DNA from: Kiloniellaceae bacterium
Lineage (GTDB): Bacteria; Pseudomonadota; Alphaproteobacteria; Kiloniellales; J153
Assembly: GCA_021776115.1 (NCBI GenBank)
Contig: JAJFGN010000058.1
Location: 1-64,000, forward strand
DNA: 64,000 nucleotides
Direction of reading: 5' to 3'
Shown: positions 1 through 8,674 of the stretch, one piece after another
Position numbering within the stretch: the stretch's first letter is position 1
Layout: each line of letters starts with the position of its first letter
The notes under the pieces: model-generated
Database searches by the model: none
The model's input: only the letters and a program-made list of their open reading frames with translations
What the model was told of the DNA's origin: nothing
Program-made: the position numbers and the translations under genes

Positions 1-1115
<1,115 letters not shown>

Positions 1116-1244
1116 CTACACCGCGCCAAGCCAAGGACGGAATATCCGACCTTGGTTACTGCCGGGCGCGAGACCGCGGCTTGAAAAATTCGCGTCGCGA
1201 GTGCCGTCACATCGAAAGATTCGAAGCGGCATTCATCGACCCGA

Positions 1245-1574
1245 CTAGGCGGCTTTCTTGCCCTTTTTGGCGGCCTTACCGGCCTTGCCCTCGAGCACGC
1301 CCATGATGTCGGACTCTTTCATGATCAAGAGCTCGTCACCGTCCAGCTTGACCTCGGTGCCCGACCACTTGCCGAACAACACCCGGTCGCCGGCCTTGAC
1401 GTCGAGGGCATGGAGCTTGCCATCCTCGCCGCGCGCGCCTGGGCCAACGGCAATGACCTCGCCTTCCATCGGCTTTTCCTTAGCCGTGTCGGGGATGATG
1501 ATGCCCCCAGCGGTTTTCTCTTCCTGATCTGTACGTTTGACGACCACACGGTCGTGCAGTGGGCGAAACCTCAT
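1245..1574 (-). CDS. groES: Co-chaperonin GroES (10 kDa)
   Basis: Lid of the GroEL chamber. The 109-residue protein begins [12 protein letters not shown] and contains the GroES-typical stretches GGIIIPD and GEVIAVGPG. It ends in a Lys/Ala tail (about 14 residues) longer than in E. coli GroES. The reading frame extends upstream, but the ATG at 1574 is chosen because GGAGG lies just before it and the family consensus starts there. It is first in the operon, with the CIRCE operator 61 bp upstream. Confidence 0.97.
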   Translation of the reverse strand: MRFRPLHDRVVVKRTDQEEKTAGGIIIPDTAKEKPMEGEVIAVGPGARGEDGKLHALDVKAGDRVLFGKWSGTEVKLDGDELLIMKESDIMGVLEGKAGKAAKKGKKAA

Positions 1575-1634
1575 GTCGGAGCCTCCAGTATTAACGACTT
1601 TCAATTCGGGAATATGCACCTCAAGAGGCGATTG

Positions 1635-1661
1635 TTAGCACTCCCTCAGGGTGAGTGCCAG
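1635..1661 (-). promoter_or_regulatory. CIRCE element (HrcA operator) of groESL
   Basis: TTAGCACTC, nine bases, then GAGTGCCAG. The left arm matches the CIRCE consensus exactly. The right arm matches only its first six bases (consensus GAGTGCTAA). It sits between the likely promoter and groES, where HrcA represses at normal temperature. hrcA itself is not in the window. Confidence 0.92.
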
Positions 1662-1663
1662 GG

Positions 1664-1691
1664 ATGTAATATCTCCCTCCCGACAAGTCAA
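1664..1691 (-). promoter_or_regulatory. groES: Probable groESL promoter
   Basis: Reading the minus strand, TTGACT (1691-1686) is followed after 16 bases by TTACAT (1669-1664), immediately upstream of CIRCE. The -35 belongs to a CTTGACTTG context that resembles both sigma-70 and alphaproteobacterial RpoH sites, so heat-sigma control is possible. The -10 is weak. Confidence 0.5.
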
Positions 1692-1868
1692 GACCCGGCC
1701 TTCGGGCCTGCCCCTGGATTTGGCCCCCAAAAGCGCTATCCCGCTAGCAGCAGTCTCCGCATATGGCTGCTAGCTTATTGTTTTATTTACTAGTTCTTGT
1801 TGTCATAGGTAAGCTGAATCGGCAAAATTACGAAGAGGGCCTCGCGGCCTGGGAGCGAGACAAGATCA

Positions 1869-2132
1869 ATGGGTGAGATCGAAAAACAGTTCAACAATTA
1901 CCGGCTGACCACCGCCGAGATCCTGTATCACCTGCCGGATCACCCAGCCCTTTTGCAGGCTTACGTCTGGCAGGAATACGACATCGCGCCGCGCTTTCCG
2001 GTCTTGCACAAGTTTCTGGATTTCTGGTCTCGCAACCTGGAAGGCAGGCTGCACTCGGTCAAGGTCGCCGACATCCAACTCATCCAGGCACCCGAATCGC
2101 GTTACGCCGACGCGCTGCTGCACTTACAGTAA
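1869..2132 (+). CDS. Usg-like family protein
   Basis: An 87-residue protein with the hallmark of the alphaproteobacterial Usg family: LTTAEILYHLPDHP near the N terminus, then WQEYDIAPRFP and a LEGRLHSVKVA segment. The family is named for an ORF near tryptophan genes; its biochemical role is not known. The start is the ATG at 1869. The gene stands alone between groES (divergent) and ctaA, so the 1692-1868 interval must hold its promoter. Confidence 0.85.
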   Translation: MGEIEKQFNNYRLTTAEILYHLPDHPALLQAYVWQEYDIAPRFPVLHKFLDFWSRNLEGRLHSVKVADIQLIQAPESRYADALLHLQ

Positions 2133-2229
2133 AATCTCCAAAAATTGGGGCCGCAGGGTCGTAATTTTCTGCGTCGGCCAAGCCACGCCGGCCGTGACCC
2201 AGGTGAAAAATACGGGCTAATCTAGGGAT

Positions 2230-2251
2230 GGCCGGCGGCCGCTCGCCGGCC
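2230..2251. repeat. GC-rich inverted repeat upstream of ctaA
   Basis: Eight-base perfect stem (GGCCGGCG / CGCCGGCC) with a six-base loop, ending 22 bp before the ctaA start codon. It may fold in the ctaA leader. There is no T-run, so it is not an obvious terminator. Confidence 0.4.
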
Positions 2252-2273
2252 GGCAGCAAGCCTGGGCCGTCCC

Positions 2274-3353
2274 ATGAGTATCTCAACAACCCTCGCGCCG
2301 GTTACGCCAGACGCACGCACCGATAGAGCCATTGGGCTCTGGTTGTTGGTTTGCGCCGCCATGATATTCGCGATGGCGGTGATCGGCGCGATAACGCGCC
2401 TGACCGAATCGGGCTTGTCGATCATGGAATGGGCCCCTTTCAGCGGCGCCCTGCCGCCCTTAAGCGAGGCCGAGTGGAACCGCGTGTTCGCGTTGTACCG
2501 GCAAATTCCAGAATACCTGGAAGAGAACGCCGGCATGACCCTGGCCGAGTTCAAGGCGATTTTCTGGTGGGAATGGATACACCGCCTTTGGGGCCGGTCG
2601 ATCGGCGTTGTTTTCGCAGTCCCTTTCCTGTGGTTCCTCTTGCGCGGACGGATCGGCCGGCGCCTGGCGCCGCACCTGGGCGCGATGTTCGTGCTGGGCG
2701 GCCTTCAAGGCGGGCTCGGCTGGTACATGGTGGCGAGCGGTTTCGCCGAGCGGACCGACGTCAGCCAATACCGCCTGGTCGCGCACCTGGGCCTCGCGGT
2801 GGCCATCTATGCGTATGTCCTTTGGATCGCGATGCGCCTGCTCGACCCCGTATCGGAACCGAGCCGCGGCCTCGGGCCCGCGCGCTTGCGCGCTTGTTTG
2901 ATCGCCCTCGCGGTGCTGGCCGGCATCACCATGGCTTCCGGCGGCTTCGTGGCCGGGCTTAACGCCGGCCTGATCTACAACACCTTCCCTTTAATGGACG
3001 GCCAACTGATTCCGGACGACTACGCGGCGCTCCAACCCTTGGCGCTGAACTTCTTTGAGAATGTCGCCGCGGTCCAATTCAACCACCGCGTTTTGGCGGT
3101 GGGCACGGTTCTGGTTGCTCTGGTGCTGTGGATCTGGTCGCGCCGGCTTGGCCTGGCGCCGGGCGCGCAACGGGCCCTAACTTCCGCCTTTGTCATGGCC
3201 CTAGCACAACTTGGTCTTGGAATCGCGGCCCTGGTCCTCGTGGTGCCGGTCTGGCTGGGCGCCTTACACCAAGCCGGAGCGCTGGTCCTGCTCAGCCTGA
3301 TCCTCTGGGCGATCCATCGGACTCGCCTGGACCCGGTGCAGGCCGTTCGATGA
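2274..3353 (+). CDS. ctaA: Heme A synthase, COX15/CtaA family
   Basis: Integral membrane enzyme that oxidises the C8 methyl of heme O to a formyl group, giving heme A for aa3-type cytochrome oxidase. At 359 residues it has the family's usual length and about eight membrane segments. Likely heme-ligand histidines sit in EWIHRLWGR, VAHLGLA, FNHRVLA and LHQAGAL. The long first periplasmic loop after RLTESGLS is typical of the proteobacterial/mitochondrial (COX15) type. The start is the ATG at 2274. The stop overlaps the start of the next gene, suggesting co-transcription. No ctaB or cox genes are nearby. Confidence 0.95.
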   Translation: MSISTTLAPVTPDARTDRAIGLWLLVCAAMIFAMAVIGAITRLTESGLSIMEWAPFSGALPPLSEAEWNRVFALYRQIPEYLEENAGMTLAEFKAIFWWEWIHRLWGRSIGVVFAVPFLWFLLRGRIGRRLAPHLGAMFVLGGLQGGLGWYMVASGFAERTDVSQYRLVAHLGLAVAIYAYVLWIAMRLLDPVSEPSRGLGPARLRACLIALAVLAGITMASGGFVAGLNAGLIYNTFPLMDGQLIPDDYAALQPLALNFFENVAAVQFNHRVLAVGTVLVALVLWIWSRRLGLAPGAQRALTSAFVMALAQLGLGIAALVLVVPVWLGALHQAGALVLLSLILWAIHRTRLDPVQAVR

Positions 3354-4225
3354 CCGCCACGCCCTATCGATACATCCAGGTTCAGCCCTTGACCAAGGCC
3401 CTTGGCGCGGAGATTTCGGGCGTCGATTTGTCGCAAGCCCTGGAGCCGGATGTCTTCGCCGAGATCGAGGCCGCGTTTCATCGGCACTTGGTCATCTTCT
3501 TTCGCGATCAGAAACTATCCCCGGCGCAAGAAGTTGCCTTCGCCGCACGCTTCGGCCCGGTTGGACGCTATCCCTTCGCCGCCCCACTCGAGGGCCATCC
3601 CGAGGTCATTGCCGTCATCAAAGAGGCGTCGCAGCGCACAAATTTCGGCGGCGTTTGGCACAGCGATACGGCCTACCTGGAACGCCCGCCGCTCGGCTCC
3701 GCGCTCTACGCGCTCGAGGTTCCAGCGCTTGGCGGCGACACGATGTTCGCCAACATGTACCTCGCCTACGAGGCCTTGTCCGAGGGTATGAGAACGCTGC
3801 TCGACGGCCTCAGGGCGATCAACACGGCCGGCAAGGACGGCGGCGCGGTGCGCGGCGATCACCTGGCGGACAACGCGAACCGCGTGGCGGACAACGCGAT
3901 GCGTGGTCAGAACCTCGATAAGATGAACCTGGAAGCCGAGCACCCGGCGGTGCGCACCCATCCGGCGACCGGGCGTAAGGCGCTTTACGTCAACCGTGCG
4001 CATAGTCTGCGCTTCGCCGGTATGACGGAGGCCGAAAGCAAGCCGATCCTCGACTTTCTTTTCGCGCATGCGGTGCGTGAGGAATTCACCTGCCGCTTCC
4101 ACTGGACCGAGGGGGCGCTTGCGTTCTGGGACAACCGCTGTACGCAACACTATCCCTTGAACGACTACCACGGACACCGGCGTGTCATGCACCGCGTAAC
4201 GGTCGAGGGCGCGCGGCCGAGATGA
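3350..4225 (+). CDS. TauD/TfdA family Fe(II)/2-oxoglutarate dioxygenase
   Basis: Non-heme iron oxygenase of 291 residues. The iron triad is visible: the HSD motif in GGVWHSDTAYLERPP near residue 103, and the distal His in RRVMHRVTVEG near the C terminus. The 2-oxoglutarate-binding Arg is probably in that final segment. The start is the ATG at 3350, whose ATGA overlaps the ctaA stop; a longer in-frame extension into ctaA is rejected. Family substrates range from taurine and other sulfonates to aryloxyalkanoates. No transporter or sulfonate gene is adjacent, so the substrate is unknown. Confidence 0.9.
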   Translation: MTATPYRYIQVQPLTKALGAEISGVDLSQALEPDVFAEIEAAFHRHLVIFFRDQKLSPAQEVAFAARFGPVGRYPFAAPLEGHPEVIAVIKEASQRTNFGGVWHSDTAYLERPPLGSALYALEVPALGGDTMFANMYLAYEALSEGMRTLLDGLRAINTAGKDGGAVRGDHLADNANRVADNAMRGQNLDKMNLEAEHPAVRTHPATGRKALYVNRAHSLRFAGMTEAESKPILDFLFAHAVREEFTCRFHWTEGALAFWDNRCTQHYPLNDYHGHRRVMHRVTVEGARPR

Positions 4226-4271
4226 CCGAACTTAGCGGCCCGGTGGCGGACCTGGATTTGCCGAACAGGCC

Positions 4272-4430
4272 CTAGGTCGTCCACGGCGTACGACACATTT
4301 CCCGCCACCAGTCGCGCTCGACGCCTGGCCGGACAAGGTGCGGAGCTTGCGCCTGGTTTTCATAACCCACGGCCTCGATCCCGGCATCTTCGAGAAAAGC
4401 CTGGCGTCCTTCGGCGCCGAGAGGTGACAT
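4272..4430 (-). CDS. Possible 52-residue protein
   Basis: An ATG at 4430 opens a 52-codon frame ending at 4272. The product is acidic at the start and ends in a Trp-rich segment (RDWWREM, then PWTT). It fills an otherwise empty 276-bp gap between the dioxygenase and osmC. No clear ribosome site is seen and I recognise no family. It could be a real small gene, the tail of a decayed one, or chance. Confidence 0.25.
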   Translation of the reverse strand: MSPLGAEGRQAFLEDAGIEAVGYENQAQAPHLVRPGVERDWWREMCRTPWTT

Positions 4431-4501
4431 TATCGTGAAGCGTCCGCGCGGGCGTCAAAGGCTATGATCGCGCCCCTCAATTTCAAAGAAGTGAGTCCAC
4501 C

Positions 4502-5011
4502 ATGAAGCCCGACGACCTGCGCCAGCTCCAAGCCCCGCTCAAGGACAACTACCGTGACGACCCAGAGGCCGCCGTCGTGACCATGCGCGCGGTTGGGGAG
4601 CAGGACGCGGCGAACCTGACCTGCAAGGTCGATACCGGCCGCGCCTTGGTCGAAGCCGGGCTGCACCCGGCGGCCGGCGGCAACGGTTTAACGGCATGCT
4701 CCGGCGACATGCTGCTCGAGGCGCTCACCGCTTGCGCCGGCGTGACCCTGCGCGCGGTCGCGACCGCGCTCGACATCCCGGTCAAAGGCGGCACGGTAAC
4801 CGCGGAAGGCGACCTCGATTTCCGCGGCACGCTGGCGGTCGATAAGGCAGCGCCGGTCGGCTTTCGCGACATCAGGCTGGACTTCAAGCTCGATACCGAG
4901 GCGACGCCGGAACAACTCGAGCTGCTGCTGAAACTGACCGAGCGCTATTGCGTCGTCTATCAGACCCTGAAAGCCAGTCCGCCGATCGCGGTCGCCTTGA
5001 CACACGCCTGA
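4502..5011 (+). CDS. OsmC family peroxiredoxin-like protein
   Basis: A 169-residue protein with the OsmC/Ohr arrangement: one Cys in the ALTACAGVTLRAV helix and a second in LTERYCVVYQTL, the pair used to reduce organic or fatty-acid hydroperoxides. GSGGNGLTACSGDMLLEAL-like sequence before the first Cys is typical of the YhfA-type branch. A GGxG-like glycine segment precedes DMLLEAL. The start is the ATG at 4502. It is monocistronic. Whether it acts as Ohr or as a divergent OsmC protein cannot be told from sequence. Confidence 0.88.
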   Translation: MKPDDLRQLQAPLKDNYRDDPEAAVVTMRAVGEQDAANLTCKVDTGRALVEAGLHPAAGGNGLTACSGDMLLEALTACAGVTLRAVATALDIPVKGGTVTAEGDLDFRGTLAVDKAAPVGFRDIRLDFKLDTEATPEQLELLLKLTERYCVVYQTLKASPPIAVALTHA

Positions 5012-5352
5012 AGGCTCGCCCGGTAAAATCTCTTCTGACGGGCCCCCGCCGCTAACACGCGCCCGAGCCTGATTCGCTCCGCAGCCGTCCAATTCAGCCT
5101 CGTCATCGGTTCGCTCATTTTGGCGACCTTGCTCAGAGCACAGACTCGAGCAAATCCTTTGGCCATACTCTAAATAAAACATTCTTTACTGTTAAAATTA
5201 CAAAAATTGAGCATAGTGTGACATTGCTAAATATTTGATTTATTGAAATATAATCAAAATATACGCTACATAGTCCATTGTAAAAGATCTCTGTAAATAC
5301 CACATACTTTACAAGCAGCAAATCATTGCCGCAATAAAGAGCTGGATATCAC
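5012..5352. other. Intergenic region with AT-rich half
   Basis: The first ~140 bp have normal GC; 5155-5350 is strongly AT-rich. Short frames exist on both strands but none has a convincing start or composition. It probably carries the promoter of the small gene at 5353. Confidence 0.6.
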
Positions 5353-5499
5353 ATGTCTTTTAAGAAATTTTCCTCTGCACAAGGCGCCCCAAACAACGAC
5401 AGCCCTGGCGACAAGTCCAAGGACGCGCCGGCAACCGATCAGCCGGCCGCACAGCCTGATAAGGCGCCGGCCAAAGTCGCACCCGCGGCCAAGTCGTAG
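5353..5499 (+). CDS. Small Lys/Ala/Pro-rich protein (48 aa)
   Basis: ATG at 5353 opens a 48-residue frame starting MSFKKFSSAQ. The rest is rich in Ala, Pro, Lys and Asp and so is probably unstructured. A short imperfect hairpin follows the stop. No family is recognised. It is the first of six consecutive small genes on this strand. Low-complexity composition makes chance coding possible, but the position just after the AT-rich promoter-like region supports a real gene. Confidence 0.45.
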   Translation: MSFKKFSSAQGAPNNDSPGDKSKDAPATDQPAAQPDKAPAKVAPAAKS

Positions 5500-5507
5500 C
5501 CATCGGA

Positions 5508-5533
5508 ACGGAGGGGGCTTGGTCCTCCTCCGT
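5508..5533 (+). terminator. Weak hairpin after the 48-aa gene
   Basis: ACGGAGG pairs with CCTCCGT across a 12-base loop, nine bases after the stop codon. No T-run follows, so it is a weak terminator or a stabilising hairpin. Confidence 0.35.
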
Positions 5534-5633
5534 CACCCCTAGGGTAACACCGCCTTACCGGAGGCGACAGGATAGGTGCGCTCTGCTCTGAAGCGAGGGG
5601 ACAAAGCGCAACCAGAAGACAAGGTATGTAATC

Positions 5634-5945
5634 ATGACGGACGACCCGGTCGACCTCGACGAGCGCCGCGGCATGGCCGCTCAACAAGCGACAGAATTTC
5701 GCCGTCAGCGCCTCCATGAGTTTCAGGCCGATCAGTTGGCCTTGCGACGCCGCCAAGAAGAGCTTGAGAAACTTCTCCTGGCCGCACCGGCGGAGACCTG
5801 GCCGGAGGCCGCGGCCAAGGCGCAGTATCTTATACAGCTCTTCGCCGCCACACCGGAGGCGCAGGACCCGCGCCGCAAGGAACTCATCGCGCATGCGCTC
5901 GACGATCTCACCCGCCTGTGCGAGCGCGCGAAGGAGTATTCATGA
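5634..5945 (+). CDS. Conserved-type hypothetical protein (103 aa), helical
   Basis: A predicted all-helical, highly charged protein (RRQRLHEFQADQLALRRRQEELEKLL) with likely coiled coil between residues 25 and 45, and a second helix pair after PETWPEAA-like sequence. No membrane segment or signal peptide is seen. The start is the ATG at 5634. Its stop overlaps the start of the zinc-ribbon gene by ATGA, so the two are translated together. Function unknown; a partnership with the zinc-ribbon protein is an inference from the overlap. Confidence 0.7.
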   Translation: MTDDPVDLDERRGMAAQQATEFRRQRLHEFQADQLALRRRQEELEKLLLAAPAETWPEAAAKAQYLIQLFAATPEAQDPRRKELIAHALDDLTRLCERAKEYS

Positions 5946-6139
5946 CCAATTCCCCAGCGACAGACGCGCCAAGCGATCAATCACCCATGGACGTCGCCAA
6001 GGTTCGCCAGTGCCTTAGGTGCAAAGCCACGTTTCCAAGCAAGTGGTCCGGCGAGCGGATTTGTCTGCGCTGCAAAAGTACGAACGCATGGCGGAATGGT
6101 GCGCCGCTTAGGTCCTGTCCTTCCAGCAATAGGCATTAG
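5942..6139 (+). CDS. Small zinc-ribbon protein (65 aa)
   Basis: Two CxxC knuckles (CLRC and CLRC) are spaced 15 residues apart around TFPSKWSGER, a four-Cys zinc ribbon. The remainder is short and polar. The start is the ATG at 5942, preceded by AAGGAG at 5931 and overlapping the upstream stop. Proteins of this form occur in alphaproteobacteria as uncharacterised putative nucleic-acid or protein-binding ribbons. No target can be inferred. Confidence 0.75.
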   Translation: MTNSPATDAPSDQSPMDVAKVRQCLRCKATFPSKWSGERICLRCKSTNAWRNGAPLRSCPSSNRH

Positions 6140-6192
6140 AGACCCGTCGCCAAGTGGCCACGCCGCATACAACAATTGAGGAACCTGAAGAT

Positions 6193-6375
6193 ATGAACAT
6201 ATCAGATCGTGGATCGAAGCACGTCTGCCGGAAGTGTGAGAGGAAGTATTACGACATGGAAAAAGAGATTGTTTCCTGTCCGATATGTGGCACTAAGCCG
6301 CATCCAGAGAAAGCGCTGAGAGCGGCGCCGCCGGCCAGAAAAACTGGCCGCACGACATTCGGGCGATACCCCTAA
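6193..6375 (+). CDS. FYDLN/TIGR02300-like zinc-ribbon protein (60 aa)
   Basis: HVCRKCERKYYDMEKEIVSC contains the CxxC and the aromatic-acidic turn (YYDM in place of FYDLN), and PICGTKP supplies the second CxxC. This is the pattern of the TIGR02300/FYDLN_acid family, usually longer with an acidic tail; here the tail is short and basic (TGRTTFGRYP). The ATG at 6193 is chosen over a GTG at 6154 because the family consensus begins just after it and no ribosome site precedes the GTG. Function unknown. Confidence 0.72.
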   Translation: MNISDRGSKHVCRKCERKYYDMEKEIVSCPICGTKPHPEKALRAAPPARKTGRTTFGRYP

Positions 6376-6441
6376 TAGGATCCTGATCCAGGTTTGTGCC
6401 GCACGGTCGAATTACCGGTGAGGCAGTTAGGGTATCGATTT

Positions 6442-6705
6442 ATGGCATTGAATTTCCCGAACGGATGCCGGAGCTACGATGAGAGGCGAAACCTTATCCG
6501 CTTTTGGGGATATGACCGCACGTTGGAAATATCGTTTTTCGTGGAGGCGAGCGCTCTCCACAAACTGTGCCCGCAGACCGGGAACGTGGAAGCTGAGTAT
6601 CTGGAGGCGTTCGACGCCTCACGAGATCGGATCCAAGAAACCGCTCGCAAAGTCTATTCGCGAACCCGCAAAGACGCCTACCTTCTGGCAGCGGCGGATT
6701 TCTGA
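6442..6705 (+). CDS. DUF1488 family protein
   Basis: An 87-residue protein beginning MALNFPNGCRSYDERR, then RFWGYDRTLEISFFVE and ALHKL, the signature of DUF1488, a small family of unknown function common in alphaproteobacteria and burkholderias. The ATG at 6442 is the family start; an upstream TTG at 6394 would add an unrelated extension. It ends the run of four small genes that starts at 5634. Confidence 0.85.
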   Translation: MALNFPNGCRSYDERRNLIRFWGYDRTLEISFFVEASALHKLCPQTGNVEAEYLEAFDASRDRIQETARKVYSRTRKDAYLLAAADF

Positions 6706-7034
6706 AAATTTCCGGCCGTTTTCGAGCGGCGGCCAGTTGGCGCCACGTTTGTGCAAGCTAACGAGGTGGGGAAGCCAATCCGCCCCACCGAAGGCCGCCG
6801 ATAATGCTTATCCGGCGGGATCGGCCCTGCCTTAACTGCGAGGAAATCGCCTGAATACCGCTATAATCGTCGCTCCAGAAATACTAGCAAAATCATTGTT
6901 ATCAGCAAGTTGACTGGCAAAACGACATGTAATTTATTTTGAAGAATACACGGGTGTTATTTATTTTTATTTTCTGCTATACTTAAATAATATTAAGGGG
7001 AGGAATAATTTTTCCCTAAGTGGAGGAAACGCAC
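6706..7034. other. Intergenic region with hairpin and AT-rich promoter zone
   Basis: A seven-base stem (GGTGGGG at 6765, CCCCACC at 6783) lies shortly after the DUF1488 stop, without a T-run. From about 6840 the sequence turns strongly AT-rich up to the ribosome site of the next gene. No coding frame is convincing. Confidence 0.6.
6976..6983 (+). promoter_or_regulatory. Possible extended -10 promoter
   Basis: TGCTATACT matches an extended -10 (TGnTATAnT) 52 bp before the 116-aa gene. The region upstream is AT-rich and no good -35 is present at 17 bases. Confidence 0.4.
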
Positions 7035-7385
7035 ATGAATGTGCCTAAATGGCTGAAACCTGCGCTGAATGGCGCCGTTGTTGGCGCTGCCGCGCTCGCG
7101 ATCGTCGGCTTCTCTTGGGGCGGATGGTTGACTGGCGGTACGGCCAAGCAAATGGCGTCCGACCAGGCGCGGCTCGAAGTCGTCGCTGCTTTGGTGCCAA
7201 TCTGCATGCAGCAATCCAGCCAGGACCCACAAGTCGTGGAGACGCTCGCCCAGTTGAAGGACGCCGGCAGCTATCAGCGCAGCGACATGCTCATGAAAGC
7301 CGGCTGGGCCACCATGCCGGGTTCAGACGATCCCAATCGCTTGGTCGCGCGTGCGTGCATGGAGAAGCTGGCAGCCCAGTTCTAG
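7035..7385 (+). CDS. Membrane-anchored hypothetical protein (116 aa)
   Basis: An N-terminal hydrophobic segment (AVVGAAALAIVGFSWGGWL, residues 14-32) is followed by an exported or periplasmic helical region with two Cys (PICMQQ and ARACMEK) that could form a disulfide. The ATG at 7035 is chosen because GGAGG (7022-7026) lies nine bases upstream. The length and layout match an uncharacterised protein type seen in Rhodospirillales. It stands alone, probably under the AT-rich promoter just upstream. Confidence 0.72.
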   Translation: MNVPKWLKPALNGAVVGAAALAIVGFSWGGWLTGGTAKQMASDQARLEVVAALVPICMQQSSQDPQVVETLAQLKDAGSYQRSDMLMKAGWATMPGSDDPNRLVARACMEKLAAQF

Positions 7386-7525
7386 CTACCGGCCCGATCG
7401 GCTTGGCTCGCGCCTGAGGCCTTTCCCGCCTGTTTTCCTTTGACGAGGCTATCCTGACAGCCTAATCGCCTATCCCGGTCGCCCACGACGCGGCGACCGG
7501 GTGCAACGAACGGGAGTTCTCAGGA

Positions 7526-8632
7526 ATGGCCTTCACCCAGTCAATCGGGCCGCGCATACGCAAGTCGCCCTACTTCGAGGCGACGGTCGCCGCTGGGGTC
7601 ACGCATTTTACCACCTACAACCACATGTACATGCCGGTGGCTTACGGCGATGCGGAAGCCGAGTATTGGCGCTTGGTCAAGGGCGTCGCCCTTTGGGATG
7701 TCGGGTGCGAGCGGCAGGTGGAAATCGTGGGACCGGATGCCGCGGCCCTGGTGCAGTACCTGTCACCGCGCGACTTGTCGCGCTGTAAACCCGGACAGGG
7801 CAAGTACGTGCCGCTGTGCGATCACGCCGGACGCCTCATCAACGATCCCGTGCTCCTAAAACTTTCCGAAGACCGCTTCTGGTTTTCAATCGCGGACAGC
7901 GACGTGCTGCTCTGGGTGCGCGCGGTCGCCGCCGAGCGCGGCTACAATGCCGAGATCCGCGAACCCGACGTCTCCCCGCTCGCGGTTCAGGGCCCGAAGG
8001 CGGAGGCTGTCGTAAGCGACCTTTTCGGCGACTGGCCCCGTTCGCTCAAGTATTTCTGGTTTCGCGAGACGGAGCTTGACGGCATTCCCTTGGTCCTGGC
8101 CCGCTCGGGCTGGAGCAAGCAAGGCGGGTTCGAGCTCTATCTGCAGGACGGGACGCGGGGAACGGAGCTATGGAATCTGGTTTGGGAGGCCGGACGCCCC
8201 TACGACATGGGCCCCGGCGCCCCCAGCTACTTCGAGCGAGTCGAAAGCGGCCTGTTGTCCTATGGCGGCGATACCGACGCCGAAACAAATCCCTTCGAGG
8301 TCAATCTGGGCAAGTACATCGATCTGGATATCGAGGCCGACTACGTCGGCAAGGCGGCCTTGCGTGAAATTTCGCGAAGCGGTCCGAAACGCCGCCTGGT
8401 CGGCCTGTTCCTGGACGGGGCGCGCATCGACTCCAACAAGCATTTCTGGAACGTGACGCTTGAGGGCCAAAGCGTCGGTAAGCTCACGGCCGTTACCTAC
8501 TCCCCGAAACTGGAGCGTATTATCGCACTTGCCCTGATCGAAACACCGGCCGCTGAATCCGGACGCGAGTTGGTGGTCGACGCGACGGAGGGTCCGCGCC
8601 GGGCCAAGGTAACCGAGTTACCCTTCTGCTGA
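7526..8632 (+). CDS. GcvT-family methyltransferase, DmdA-like
   Basis: A 368-residue tetrahydrofolate-dependent enzyme of the GcvT/DmdA fold. TTYNHMYMPV, LWDVGCERQVEIVGPDAAALVQYLSP-type sequence, VSPLAVQGPKAE and SGWSKQGGFELYL resemble dimethylsulfoniopropionate demethylase (DmdA), which moves a methyl from DMSP to THF, more than the glycine cleavage T protein. No gcvH or gcvP is adjacent, which also argues against the glycine cleavage role. The start is the ATG at 7526 with GGGAG upstream. Related demethylases (glycine betaine, sarcosine and others) share this fold, so the substrate is an inference. Confidence 0.75.
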   Translation: MAFTQSIGPRIRKSPYFEATVAAGVTHFTTYNHMYMPVAYGDAEAEYWRLVKGVALWDVGCERQVEIVGPDAAALVQYLSPRDLSRCKPGQGKYVPLCDHAGRLINDPVLLKLSEDRFWFSIADSDVLLWVRAVAAERGYNAEIREPDVSPLAVQGPKAEAVVSDLFGDWPRSLKYFWFRETELDGIPLVLARSGWSKQGGFELYLQDGTRGTELWNLVWEAGRPYDMGPGAPSYFERVESGLLSYGGDTDAETNPFEVNLGKYIDLDIEADYVGKAALREISRSGPKRRLVGLFLDGARIDSNKHFWNVTLEGQSVGKLTAVTYSPKLERIIALALIETPAAESGRELVVDATEGPRRAKVTELPFC

Positions 8633-8674
8633 AGCGCCGCGCGCCGGCGTGGCTGAGCGGCGTGGCGACCAATC

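Noticed and set aside
5133-5321. 62-residue minus-strand frame in AT-rich DNA
   Set aside because: No ribosome site, and the hydrophobic product follows from AT-rich composition.
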